Shown here piece by piece: positions 15,368-24,535 of a DNA stretch of 32,688 nt. The notes below the pieces were generated by a model that made no database searches, was not told the origin of the DNA, and was given only the letters and a program-made list of their open reading frames with translations. This DNA comes from Patescibacteria group bacterium (lineage in GTDB: Bacteria; Patescibacteriota; Patescibacteriia; WFTA01; S139-112), in the NCBI GenBank assembly GCA_015485695.1, contig WFTB01000029.1:1-32688 (forward strand). Direction: 5' to 3'. The translations under genes and the position numbers were made by a program. Position 1 is the stretch's first letter, and each line of letters starts with the position of its first letter.

Positions 15368-18241
15368 ATGTCGCATATGAAACGGTATGATCACAAATCC
15401 ATAGAAAAAAAATGGCAATCTCGTTGGAAAGAAAGTGGAATATTCAAAACCGCCGACAACGAGAATGGAAAAAAATATTATATTTTGGATATGTTTCCAT
15501 ACCCGTCAGGAGTCGGTTTACATGTGGGACATCCTAAAGGATACATCGCGACTGATATTATTTCGCGACACAAACGTATGCAAGGATATGAAGTGTTGCA
15601 TCCGATGGGTTGGGACGCGTTCGGGCTTCCGGCGGAGAACTACGCGCTCAAGAACAAGGTGCACCCGTCTGTTGCGGTCAAGGAAAACATCGCGACTTTC
15701 AAACAACAGCTCAGTCTAATCGGATTTGACCATGATTGGTCAAGAGAAATAGATACCACCGATCCAGAGTATTACAAATGGACTCAATGGGTATTTGTCC
15801 AGATGTTCAAAAAAGGACTCGCATTTGAGTCCAATGAGCCTATAAATTGGTGCCCATCGTGCAAAACCGGTCTTGCGAACGAGGACTTGGAACAAGGCAA
15901 GTGCGAACGGTGCGGGTCTGACGTGGAACAGCGACCCATACGGCAGTGGGTGTTACGAATCACCGATTATGCGGACAGATTACTTGAAGGTTTGGACAAT
16001 CTTGATTGGGAAGATTCCATAAAGGAAATGCAGAGAAATTGGATCGGTCGAAAAGATGGAGCTGAGATTGATTTTAAAATTTCAAATTCACGATTTTCAA
16101 TTCCAGTATTCACGACGAGGCCGGATACCATATTTGGAGCGACATATATGGTATTGGCTCCGGAGCATCCATTAATCTCAAATCTTAAATCTCAAATCTC
16201 AAATTGGGAAGAAGTTGAGATTTATATTAAAAATTCCAGAAAGAAAACGGAATTGGAGCGGACCGATCTTGCTAAAGAGAAAACAGGCGTAGAGCTTAAG
16301 GGAATCAAAGCAATCAACCCCGCAAGCGGAGAAGATATACCCGTGTGGATTGCCGACTATGTTCTCGCGGGGTATGGAACGGGGGCTATAATGGCTGTAC
16401 CCGCGCACGATGAACGAGATTGGGGGTTTGCTCAAAAATACAAACTTCCCGTTAAACAAGTTGTCGCTCCGTTGTTTTCCGCAACAGGAGACCACCCTGA
16501 TGCGATACGACATGACAAGAAAACCGTAACGCGAAACAATGTGTATGTTATGGTGAAGCATTGGGATAAAGATGCTTATCTTTGTCTTGATTGTACGCAT
16601 GCCGACCATTGGCGATCCTTTGTTGTGGGCGGGGTGAATGAAAATGAATCGATAATTGAAGCCGCAAAACGCGAGTTGGTTGAGGAGACTGGGTATAGAA
16701 ACATAGCAACGATACGTGAGATACCGAACAGCGAGATACACTCGTCATATTATGCCGGACACAAAGGGGTGAATAGATACGGTAAATGTAGAGTTGTGTA
16801 TATGGAGCTTGCCGACGGCGAGCAATCGGAGATGTTCGACGAAGAAAAAGAAAAGCATGATCTTGTTTGGGTGGATGAGAAGGATGTGGCTTCTTTTCAA
16901 TCGTTTGGCAATTTATTGCATGCGTGGAAGGTGTTTCGAGGTGAAGTAACCGCGTATACCGGTGATGGAGTTGTGATTAATTCGGATTTTCTCAATAATC
17001 TCTCTGTTGACGAAGCGAAGACAAAGGTCATTGATTGGCTTGAAAAGGAAGGGAGCGGAAAGAGAGCGGTAACGTATAGACTCAAGGATTGGGTATTCTC
17101 TCGCCAGCGGTATTGGGGCGAACCGATTCCGATTGTTCACTGCGAGAAGTGTGGCGCCGTTCCGGTTCCGGAAGACCAATTACCGGTCATGCTTCCGGAG
17201 GTCGAGCGTTATGAGCCGACCGATACGGGCGAATCGCCACTTGCCAACATTGACGAATGGGTGAACACGACATGTCCGTTATGTGGCGGTCCTGGCAAGC
17301 GCGAGACAAACACAATGCCGCAATGGGCGGGGAGCTGTTGGTATTATCTGCGCTATATTGATCCTCATAATTCGAATGCGTTCGTGGACAAAGACAAAGA
17401 AAAGAAATGGTCGCCAGTCGATTTGTATGTTGGTGGAGCCGAACACGCGACACGACACCTTATTTATTCGCGTTTTTGGCATAAGTTTCTCTACGATATC
17501 GGAGCGGTGCATTATGACGAACCGTTTACGCGCCTTCAGCATGTAGGTCTGATTCTCGCTGAAGACGGACGCAAGATGAGCAAGCGTTGGGGCAATGTAA
17601 TCAACCCGGATGACATTGTAGAAAAATTCGGCGCTGACACACTGAGACTGTATGAGATGTTCGCGGGACCGTTCGAGCAATCGGTAACTTGGAATTCCAA
17701 CGGAATAATCGGTGTTAGAAAATTCATCGAAAGAGTATTAAAGTTGCAAGAAAAAGTGAAGCGCGATTTTTCCGATTCGGACGATACGCTAAGATTGTTG
17801 CACAAGACGATTAAAAAAGTGACTCAAGATATAGAAAAAATTCGCTTTAACACGGCAATTTCTCAAATGATGATTCTATCAAATCATCTTGCAAAGGAAG
17901 AATCAATTTCCAAAGAAACATTTGAATCGTTTGTCGCAATACTGGCGCCGTTTGCTCCGCATGTGACGGAAGAGATGTGGCAAAAATTGGGCAACGATGG
18001 ATTTTTGGCTCTGGGTCCGTGGCCGGATTTTGACGAAAGCCTCGCTATGGACGATGAAGTTGAGTGGGTATTTCAAATAAACGGAAAAGTCCGGGACAAA
18101 GTAATGCTTCCCGGCGACGTGTCGGAAGAAGAAGCCAAAAACAAAGCATTGGAATCGGACAAAGTGAGAAAAACACTGGGAGATAAAAAACCAAAGAAGA
18201 TAATATTTGTAAGAGGGAAATTGGTTAATATTGTTGCTTAA
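15368..18241 (+). CDS. leuS: Leucyl-tRNA synthetase with an embedded Nudix domain
   Basis: A 957-residue class I synthetase charging tRNA-Leu. The catalytic signatures are HVGH (52-55) and KMSKR (736-740). Zinc-binding cysteine pairs occur in CPSC...CERC and CEKC...CPLC. The CP1 editing domain has its T-rich TTRPDT (249-254) and the GYGTGAIMAVPAHDERD segment with D348 and D351. Between this and TAYTGDGVVINSDFL lies an insert of about 140 residues (roughly 385-525). It contains a perfect Nudix box at 421-443: G421, E427, R435-E436, E439-E440 and G442. It follows a typical beta strand (NNVYVMVKHW) and GG turn and ends near HAWKVFRGE. Ordinary LeuRS has only a short loop here. The tRNA-binding C-terminus is normal. 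ATG 15377 is an alternative start. A 7-nt tandem repeat lies in the editing domain. Confidence 0.96.
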   Translation: MSHMKRYDHKSIEKKWQSRWKESGIFKTADNENGKKYYILDMFPYPSGVGLHVGHPKGYIATDIISRHKRMQGYEVLHPMGWDAFGLPAENYALKNKVHPSVAVKENIATFKQQLSLIGFDHDWSREIDTTDPEYYKWTQWVFVQMFKKGLAFESNEPINWCPSCKTGLANEDLEQGKCERCGSDVEQRPIRQWVLRITDYADRLLEGLDNLDWEDSIKEMQRNWIGRKDGAEIDFKISNSRFSIPVFTTRPDTIFGATYMVLAPEHPLISNLKSQISNWEEVEIYIKNSRKKTELERTDLAKEKTGVELKGIKAINPASGEDIPVWIADYVLAGYGTGAIMAVPAHDERDWGFAQKYKLPVKQVVAPLFSATGDHPDAIRHDKKTVTRNNVYVMVKHWDKDAYLCLDCTHADHWRSFVVGGVNENESIIEAAKRELVEETGYRNIATIREIPNSEIHSSYYAGHKGVNRYGKCRVVYMELADGEQSEMFDEEKEKHDLVWVDEKDVASFQSFGNLLHAWKVFRGEVTAYTGDGVVINSDFLNNLSVDEAKTKVIDWLEKEGSGKRAVTYRLKDWVFSRQRYWGEPIPIVHCEKCGAVPVPEDQLPVMLPEVERYEPTDTGESPLANIDEWVNTTCPLCGGPGKRETNTMPQWAGSCWYYLRYIDPHNSNAFVDKDKEKKWSPVDLYVGGAEHATRHLIYSRFWHKFLYDIGAVHYDEPFTRLQHVGLILAEDGRKMSKRWGNVINPDDIVEKFGADTLRLYEMFAGPFEQSVTWNSNGIIGVRKFIERVLKLQEKVKRDFSDSDDTLRLLHKTIKKVTQDIEKIRFNTAISQMMILSNHLAKEESISKETFESFVAILAPFAPHVTEEMWQKLGNDGFLALGPWPDFDESLAMDDEVEWVFQINGKVRDKVMLPGDVSEEEAKNKALESDKVRKTLGDKKPKKIIFVRGKLVNIVA
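16174..16201 (+). repeat. Four tandem 7-nt repeats inside leuS
   Basis: AATCTCA, AATCTTA, AATCTCA and AATCTCA occur in direct succession, then a partial AAT. They encode ISNLKSQISN within the editing domain, between APEHPL and NWEEVE. Seven is not a multiple of three, so loss or gain of one unit would shift the frame. Confidence 0.9.
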
Positions 18242-18248
18242 AACCTTT

Positions 18249-19439
18249 ATGCCGGATAATGTTTTTTCATTGGAACACATACGACATTCGTTTAAACAAG
18301 AAATGTCCGAATTGTATTGGTTTTCGGCCATAAAAAATTTCGGAGTCGGACTGCTTGGTATATTCGTTCCGATTTATGTGTATGTTTATTTTGATGGCTC
18401 AGTATTGTTTACGGCGATGTTTTACGCGGCACAATTTTTATTGCAAATAATATTTTTGCCAATCGCCGCGGGATTGTTTTACAAGATTGGTTTGAAAAGG
18501 CTTATATCGATTTCGCATCCTTTTCTCGCTCTTTATCTGTTGTTTTTGTCCGTTGCTCCTCAGTATGGAATTGTAGCTTTAATCGGCGCGATAATTTCCA
18601 AAGTTACGTATTTCGTTTTGTTTTGGCCCGCTTATCATATTGATTTTGCCAAATTCATACACAAAAACAAAAGCGGGAAAGAAATCGGTTTCGTTAATAT
18701 AGTTATTTCCGTTATGCGAACAATAGCCCCTCTTCTGGGCGGTTATATGATTGTAATATACGGATTCGCGCCACTGTTCGTTATTTCTTCCGTTTTCATG
18801 ATAGTGTCCGCGTTTCCTCTTTTTATGTCCTCTGAAGTGTATGAGAGATACACGATGGATTGGAGAAAAGCGATTTCATACCTGTTTCGCAAACAAAACA
18901 TAAATTCGACCACGGCTTTTTTCTTTGAAGGAGTTGAGAGTTTTATAGGCTTGTTCTTGTTTCCCGCCTTTATAATGATGACGATAGGAGAAATAAACAC
19001 GATAGGTTGGATTACGTCTTTAACGTTGGTGTTCGCGACCATCACAACTTACATAGTCGGTCGTTCGATTGATAAAAGAGGTGAGAATAAGTTGATGGTC
19101 TTTGGCTCGGTGTTTCACAGCATGGCTTGGTTGTTGCAATTGTTGATAACGACACCGATTCAATACATGGTGTTCAATAGCATATTTCGATTGGCTTCAA
19201 CCGCGAATCGTTTACCTTATATGTCGGTTTCGTACAAGAAAGCCCACATGAAACGTCATAGAATAGATGAGTTCATAATAACAAGAGAAATCTCGGTAAA
19301 CGCGGGGAGGTTGAGTATGGCGCTTCTTGTAATAATCGGCGCCAGTTTGGGTTTTAACGTTTTCATGGTTTCTTTTGTGATTGCCAGCATCAGCGCTCTT
19401 TTGTTTAGAATGGTCGGTACAACGGTATCACGACTGTGA
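18249..19439 (+). CDS. MFS-like multi-pass membrane transporter
   Basis: A 396-residue protein with about 10-12 hydrophobic segments covering nearly its whole length. The N-terminal half has GVGLLGIFVPIYVYVYF and FTAMFYAAQFLLQIIFLPIAAGLFYKIGLKRLI, which resembles the MFS loop between helices 2 and 3 (G-x-L-x-x-x-x-G-x-K-R). The C-terminal half has a similar GRSIDKRGENKLMVFG. Substrate is unknown. ATG 18249 lies 7 bases after the leuS stop; an in-frame TTG at 18231 overlaps leuS and is less likely. It should be co-transcribed with leuS. Confidence 0.75.
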   Translation: MPDNVFSLEHIRHSFKQEMSELYWFSAIKNFGVGLLGIFVPIYVYVYFDGSVLFTAMFYAAQFLLQIIFLPIAAGLFYKIGLKRLISISHPFLALYLLFLSVAPQYGIVALIGAIISKVTYFVLFWPAYHIDFAKFIHKNKSGKEIGFVNIVISVMRTIAPLLGGYMIVIYGFAPLFVISSVFMIVSAFPLFMSSEVYERYTMDWRKAISYLFRKQNINSTTAFFFEGVESFIGLFLFPAFIMMTIGEINTIGWITSLTLVFATITTYIVGRSIDKRGENKLMVFGSVFHSMAWLLQLLITTPIQYMVFNSIFRLASTANRLPYMSVSYKKAHMKRHRIDEFIITREISVNAGRLSMALLVIIGASLGFNVFMVSFVIASISALLFRMVGTTVSRL

Positions 19440-19460
19440 TTTTTCGATTCAAACTTTTTA

Positions 19461-19491
19461 TTGTTCCGCATTGTACGGTATGTGTTATACT
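19461..19491 (+). promoter_or_regulatory. Possible extended -10 promoter of the Mur ligase gene
   Basis: TGT directly followed by TATACT (19486-19491) makes an extended -10 element. The only -35-like sequence, TTGTTC (19461-19466), is 19 bases upstream. The gene start is 40 bases downstream. Confidence 0.45.
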
Positions 19492-19531
19492 TATTTTACT
19501 TCGGTTTTATTTGCCGGTGTTTTGATATAAG

Positions 19532-20884
19532 ATGAGCAAATTTCTCAGGTTGTTAAAAAGCGTCATGCCCGATTATTTGGTTAATGTTTTACGTCCTCCA
19601 TACCATTTTTTTATGAGTGTTTGGGCGGCTTTTAGGTATGGTTTCCCGTCCGGGAAAATTCATGTTATAGGAGTGACCGGAACATCCGGAAAATCCACCA
19701 CAATAGAATTTTTATCTAATATTCTGGAGGGAGCGGGATATGTTGTTGGAAGCGCAACAACCATAAAGTTTAAGGTTGCTGAAAAAGAATGGCTCAATGA
19801 CAAAAAAATGACAATGGTCGGTCGACTTGAATTGCAACGGTTATTGAAGGACATGGTTCGCGAGGGTTGTGATTATGCCATAATCGAAACGACGTCGGAA
19901 GGGATAAAACAATTCCGACACTTGGGAATTCATTATGACACTTTGGTTTTTACAAACTTGCACCCGGAGCATATAGATTCTCATGGCAGTTTCGAAAACT
20001 ATAAATCCGCAAAATTGAGATTGTTTAAAAAATTGAACAGAAGCAACAAAAAACGTATTGGCGGGAAAACAATCGAAAGAACCATAGTCGCTTGCATTGA
20101 CAATGAGCACGCGAAGGATTTTCTGGATTTCGAAGTTGAGAAAAGAATAGGGTTCGGACTGAACATGGACATTAACATTGATTATGATTTTTTGGACGAG
20201 ACGATTTTCGCTCTCAATACAAAAACGGTTGAATTTGGTATCGAGTTTGAGGTGGATGGCGTTAAGTTCGGTATTAATATTTTCGGAGAGCATAATGTCT
20301 ATAACGCTCTTTCCGCCATAGCGGTTGGTAAAACGCAAGGCATATCTATGGATTCGATGAGGCAATCGTTACGTGAGATAAAATGTGTTCCGGGGAGAAT
20401 GGAATTCGTAAATGAAGGGCAAGATTTTTCCGTAATCGTGGATTATGCGTTTGAGCCCGTCGCGATGCGAAAACTGTATGACGCCGTTGAGAAAATACCT
20501 CATTCCAGGATAATTCATGTTTTGGGAACCACCGGCGGAGGTCGTGACGCTGATCGGGGTGAGAAGTTGGGAGAGATTGCCGGAAGTTTGGCTGATTTTG
20601 TGATAGTAACGAATGAAGACCCGTATGATGACGATCCGTCCATGCTTATGGCTCGTGTTACCGCAGGAGCATCAAAACAAATGAAAAACGGGTCTTTTGT
20701 CGAGATAGAAGACAGGCGTCAAGCTATTCGAACGGCGCTTCAGAGCGCTCGGAAAGGCGATTTGGTGCTTATTACCGGAAAAGGTTCGGAACAAGGTATT
20801 GTAGTCGGCGGAGGCAACATTGTTCCTTGGGATGACAGAATTGTAGCTATTGAAGAATTAAAAAAATTGATAAATAAATATTAG
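19532..20884 (+). CDS. MurE-like Mur ligase without the N-terminal UDP-binding domain
   Basis: A 450-residue ATP-dependent amide ligase. Only about 42 residues with a hydrophobic patch (YHFFMSVWAAFRYGF) come before the P-loop GTSGKST (50-56), where MurE has a whole domain. The centre holds ETTSEGIKQFRHLGI, FTNLHPEHIDSHG and YKSAKLRLF, whose lysine matches the carbamylated one of Mur enzymes. The C-terminal domain holds GTTGGGRDADRGEKLGEIA and VTNEDPYDDDP. The last sits where MurE has DNPR (diaminopimelate) or similar, so its substrate is unclear. Closest overall is MurE, but it could add another residue or act on another acceptor. It stands alone between leuS-MFS and rpoB. Confidence 0.82.
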   Translation: MSKFLRLLKSVMPDYLVNVLRPPYHFFMSVWAAFRYGFPSGKIHVIGVTGTSGKSTTIEFLSNILEGAGYVVGSATTIKFKVAEKEWLNDKKMTMVGRLELQRLLKDMVREGCDYAIIETTSEGIKQFRHLGIHYDTLVFTNLHPEHIDSHGSFENYKSAKLRLFKKLNRSNKKRIGGKTIERTIVACIDNEHAKDFLDFEVEKRIGFGLNMDINIDYDFLDETIFALNTKTVEFGIEFEVDGVKFGINIFGEHNVYNALSAIAVGKTQGISMDSMRQSLREIKCVPGRMEFVNEGQDFSVIVDYAFEPVAMRKLYDAVEKIPHSRIIHVLGTTGGGRDADRGEKLGEIAGSLADFVIVTNEDPYDDDPSMLMARVTAGASKQMKNGSFVEIEDRRQAIRTALQSARKGDLVLITGKGSEQGIVVGGGNIVPWDDRIVAIEELKKLINKY

Positions 20885-21063
20885 AATTGTTTAAGAGTTT
20901 TCCACCAAAACCTTATTAAATTGTGTATAAGTTGTGTTTTGCTATTGGAAAATTATTGACAAAAAGAATGGAATTTGTCTTGATTAATTTCGGCGAGAAT
21001 TAAACGATTATAAATTTGCCTAGTATTGGCTATTTTTCGGTTTTTGTTTTTTGTGCTTGACAT

Positions 21064-21092
21064 TTGACAAAATATCTTTCAAGTGTTACATT
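21064..21092 (+). promoter_or_regulatory. Promoter of rpoB-rpoC
   Basis: TTGACA (21064-21069), a 17-base spacer and TACATT (21087-21092) predict a start near 21099. A second TTGACA directly before it (21057-21062) is too far from the -10. The upstream stretch 20885-21056 is AT-rich, with no gene that I can see. Confidence 0.75.
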
Positions 21093-21098
21093 TTCCTT

Positions 21099-21250
21099 GT
21101 TACTTTCGTTTTTTTGCCTATTTTAGGCACGTTCTTCGCACCGAGTCTCACGGCTCGTTGCGGGTGTTTAGACCCAAATGAACGTCATAATCGCTTTTTA
21201 GTCCACAAAACAAGACATAACTCGAACAATTCGAGTTATTTTGTGTTTTT
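21099..21250 (+). promoter_or_regulatory. Structured rpoB leader ending in a terminator-like hairpin
   Basis: The leader can form TGCCTA-TTT-TAGGCA, an outer CGTTC/GAACG pairing around several smaller stems, and GGGT-N6-ACCC. It ends with a perfect 10-bp stem, ATAACTCGAA (21217-21226) with TTCGAGTTAT (21230-21239), then TTTGTGTTTTT. That last element looks like an intrinsic terminator between promoter and gene. It could be an attenuator of rpoBC, or it could end a short RNA of about 150 nt. Confidence 0.55.
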
Positions 21251-21284
21251 GCGGTCTTTTTTCATATATGCGATCAACCCTAAT

Positions 21285-21294
21285 CTAGGTGATA
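21285..21294 (+). promoter_or_regulatory. CTAGGTGATA element before rpoB
   Basis: CTAGGTGATA ends 15 bases before the rpoB ATG. AGGTGAT is complementary to the 3' end of 16S rRNA, but the spacing is long for a Shine-Dalgarno site. The identical 10-mer precedes rpoC at a similar distance. Confidence 0.5.
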
Positions 21295-21309
21295 TTAACC
21301 AAAAATCAC

Positions 21310-24300
21310 ATGTCGAACAGAAAATTTTTTACACCCGTCAAAGAAGTCATGCCTCTTCCGGATTTGATAGAAATCCAGAAAAGGTCATATGACTGGTTTT
21401 TTGAAGAAGGATTAAAAGAGTTATTTGAAGAGGTATCTCCGATTCGCGATTACATAGGACGAGATTTGGAGTTGCACTTTCTAGATTATTATCTTGATGA
21501 TCCAAAGTTCGATGAAAAAACCGCAAAGGATCGAAATGCCACTTTTGAAGCTCCTCTCAGAGTTAAAGCTCGTCTTACGAACAAAAAAACGGATGAATCT
21601 CAGGAACAAGAAATTTATCTGGGCGATTTCCCGATAATGACCGATAGGGGCACATTCATAATTAACGGAATCGAGCGTGTTGTGGTATCGCAGTTGCTTC
21701 GCGCCCCCGGCGTGTTTTTTACTTCGGAAATTCACAAAGGGCGTCGTTATTACGGCGCGAAAATAATACCGAATCGTGGCGCGTGGCTTGAAATAGAAAC
21801 TTCCGCAAGCAATTTGATTACTGTTAAAATAGACCGAAAGAGAAAAGTCGCGATAACATCATTGTTGAGGGCGTTGGGACTTTCCACGGACGAAGAAATA
21901 CGCGCCACATTCGCGGACAATGAAATACATCCCGATATAAACTACATAGACACATGTATAGAAAAGGATGTGGCGCACAATGAGGCTGAGGGGTTGATTG
22001 AAGTTTACAAGAGAATCAGGCCAGGTGATATGGCAACCGCGGATAATGCGCGTTCTTTGATTCACGCGATGTTTTTCCGGTTTGACAGGTATGATTTTGG
22101 GCGTGTGGGTCGATATAAGCTTAATCAAAGATTTGGACAGGACTTTCCGTTGGACAATGAAAACAGAACGTTAAAGCTGGAAGATTTGATTAATGTTGTC
22201 AAAGAAGTGATTGATTTGAACATATCACAGAGAGAGCCGGACGATATAGATCATTTGGGTAACAGAAGAGTTCGCGCAATCGGAGAGCTTTTGCAGAGCA
22301 AGTTGCGCGTTGGTCTTGCCAGAATGCAACGAATAGTTGTCGATAGAATGTCCACAAAAGACATAGCTTCGATTGTTCCGGGACAGCTTGTGAACGCGCG
22401 ACCGGTTATCGGCTCGGTTAAGGAGTTTTTCATGTCTTTCCAGTTGTCGCAATTCATGGACCAGACAAATCCGCTTGCGGAGCTTGAGCACAAACGTCGT
22501 TTGTCGGCATTGGGTCCCGGCGGTTTGTCTCGCGAGAGAGCCGGGTTTGAAGTTAGAGACGTGCATCGCACTCATTATGGACGAATCTGTCCTATTGCGA
22601 CACCGGAAGGTCCGAACATCGGTTTGGTCGGACATCTTGCGAGTTACGCTCGCATAAACGACTTCGGATTTATCGAAGCTCCGTATCGCAAGGTTGTGGA
22701 CGGAAAACCCACCGACGAAATAGAATACATCGACGCTTTTGAAGAGGAAAAAATAATTTCAACCGCGGCAACAACGACAACCAAAGAAGACGGAAAATTG
22801 TCAGACGAAGGAATGATTGAAGTTCGTCGTTTCGGCGAACCCGACCTTGCGCGCGCGGATGAAGTCACGCACATGGACGTATCGCCGAAAGAGATTATAT
22901 CGATATCCACTTCGCTCATTCCTTTTTTGGAGCACGATGACGCCGCCCGCGCTCTTATGGGAACAAACATGCAACGTCAGGCGGTTCCTCTCGTTACCCC
23001 TGATTCTCCAATCATAGGGACCGGTATCGAAGCCAAGGCGGCCGCGGATTCCGGGCATTCGGTAATTGCCAAAAATGACGGTGTTGTAGATTCAGTTGAC
23101 GGAAAAAGAATAGTAATAAGAGAATCCGATGGGAATATAAGGGAGTATTCTTTGACCAAATTTATGAGATCAAATCATTCGTCGTGTTTGAATCAACGTC
23201 CGATAGTTGAAAAAGGTGAGACGGTAAAAGCCGGACAGCCGATAGCGGACGGCGCTTCAATTCAAGACGGAGAACTAGCGCTCGGTCAAAACTTACTCAT
23301 AGCGTTCATGCCGTGGGAGGGAGGAAATTACGAGGACGCGATATTGTTGTCCGAAGAATTATCCAGAAAGGATATTCTAACATCGATACACATAGAACAT
23401 TATTCCATTGACGTTCGCGATACCAAATTGGGACCGGAACAGGTGACAAGAGATATTCCAAACGTAAGCGAAGAGAAATTAAAGGATTTGGACGAAACCG
23501 GAGTCATACGTGTTGGGGCGAAAGTTAGATCCGGTGATATTCTGGTCGGTAAAATCACTCCGAAAGGAGAAACGGAGCTTACCGCCGAGGAAAGGTTGCT
23601 TAGGGCGATTTTCGGAGAGAAAGCAAAAGAAGTTCGGGACTCGTCTTTGTACTTGGTTCATGGAGAAAGAGGAAAAGTTATTGACGTTAAAGAATTTTCA
23701 CGAGCCAAAGGAGACCGTTTGTCATCAGGTGTTATCAAACAAATTCAAGTGACAATAGCTTCTTTGCGTAAGATTCAAGTTGGTGACAAGATGGCCGGAA
23801 GGCACGGTAATAAAGGAGTGATATCGCGTTTGGTGCCGATAGAAGACATGCCGTTCATGCCGGATGGAACGTCCATTCAAGTAATGCTCAATCCTCTCGG
23901 AGTGGCATCTCGAATGAACTTGGGTCAGATATTGGAGACTCATCTCGGTTTGGCGGCTTGGAAAATGAATTACAAATGCGCGAGCCCGCCCCTTAACGGT
24001 GTGCCAGAGGAAATTATTCGCGATGAGCTGGACAAAGCCGGATTTGACCGTAGCGGAAAAGTTCAACTGATAGACGGCAGAACGGGCGATGAATTTGATA
24101 ATCCGACCACGGTTGGAGTTATGTATATGTTGAAACTTTCACACATGGTTGAAGACAAGATGCACCAGCGCTCAATAGGTCCGTACTCTCTTGTCACGCA
24201 ACAACCTCTCGGAGGTAAGGCACAGTTTGGAGGACAGCGTTTCGGAGAGATGGAAGTTTGGGCATTGGAGGCGTATGGAGCGTCGAACATGTTGCAAGAG

Positions 24301-24501
24301 ATTCTTACGATTAAGTCGGATGATGTCATGGGGCGTTCAAAAGCCTATGAGGCGATAATAAAAGGTGAGCCTATAAGCAGGATAAATATTCCGGAATCGT
24401 TTCACGTTTTGACAAGGGAATTAAAAGGTCTCGGTCTCGATGTTGAGCTCTTAAAGGACAATAAGGTTGTCGATACGAGCGAAAAAAAAGCGTACGAATA
24501 A
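21310..24501 (+). CDS. rpoB: RNA polymerase beta subunit
   Basis: A 1063-residue subunit that forms one side of the active-site cleft. The lobe and protrusion come first. The rifampicin pocket follows, with residues matching sensitive enzymes ([28 protein letters not shown]). Next are [17 protein letters not shown], the flap, GGNYEDAI, the catalytic-core [13 protein letters not shown] and the C-terminal [19 protein letters not shown]. In the fork-loop segment most bacteria have IETPEG; here it is IATPEG. The beta subunit is short, without large lineage inserts. ATG 21310 is chosen because the CTAGGTGATA element precedes it; GTG 21289 overlaps that element. No rplJ or rplL lies upstream. rpoC follows after 34 bases. 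Confidence 0.97.
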   Translation: MSNRKFFTPVKEVMPLPDLIEIQKRSYDWFFEEGLKELFEEVSPIRDYIGRDLELHFLDYYLDDPKFDEKTAKDRNATFEAPLRVKARLTNKKTDESQEQEIYLGDFPIMTDRGTFIINGIERVVVSQLLRAPGVFFTSEIHKGRRYYGAKIIPNRGAWLEIETSASNLITVKIDRKRKVAITSLLRALGLSTDEEIRATFADNEIHPDINYIDTCIEKDVAHNEAEGLIEVYKRIRPGDMATADNARSLIHAMFFRFDRYDFGRVGRYKLNQRFGQDFPLDNENRTLKLEDLINVVKEVIDLNISQREPDDIDHLGNRRVRAIGELLQSKLRVGLARMQRIVVDRMSTKDIASIVPGQLVNARPVIGSVKEFFMSFQLSQFMDQTNPLAELEHKRRLSALGPGGLSRERAGFEVRDVHRTHYGRICPIATPEGPNIGLVGHLASYARINDFGFIEAPYRKVVDGKPTDEIEYIDAFEEEKIISTAATTTTKEDGKLSDEGMIEVRRFGEPDLARADEVTHMDVSPKEIISISTSLIPFLEHDDAARALMGTNMQRQAVPLVTPDSPIIGTGIEAKAAADSGHSVIAKNDGVVDSVDGKRIVIRESDGNIREYSLTKFMRSNHSSCLNQRPIVEKGETVKAGQPIADGASIQDGELALGQNLLIAFMPWEGGNYEDAILLSEELSRKDILTSIHIEHYSIDVRDTKLGPEQVTRDIPNVSEEKLKDLDETGVIRVGAKVRSGDILVGKITPKGETELTAEERLLRAIFGEKAKEVRDSSLYLVHGERGKVIDVKEFSRAKGDRLSSGVIKQIQVTIASLRKIQVGDKMAGRHGNKGVISRLVPIEDMPFMPDGTSIQVMLNPLGVASRMNLGQILETHLGLAAWKMNYKCASPPLNGVPEEIIRDELDKAGFDRSGKVQLIDGRTGDEFDNPTTVGVMYMLKLSHMVEDKMHQRSIGPYSLVTQQPLGGKAQFGGQRFGEMEVWALEAYGASNMLQEILTIKSDDVMGRSKAYEAIIKGEPISRINIPESFHVLTRELKGLGLDVELLKDNKVVDTSEKKAYE

Positions 24502-24509
24502 TATAATCT

Positions 24510-24519
24510 CTAGGTGATA
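24510..24519 (+). promoter_or_regulatory. CTAGGTGATA element before rpoC
   Basis: The same 10-mer as before rpoB, ending 16 bases before the rpoC ATG. A TATAAT sits just upstream (24502-24507) but lacks a good -35 box. Confidence 0.5.
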
Positions 24520-24535
24520 ACACGAATTAAAACAT

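Noticed and set aside
20955-20990. TTGACA at about 20955 as a second rpoB promoter
   Set aside because: No acceptable -10 box lies 16-18 bases downstream.
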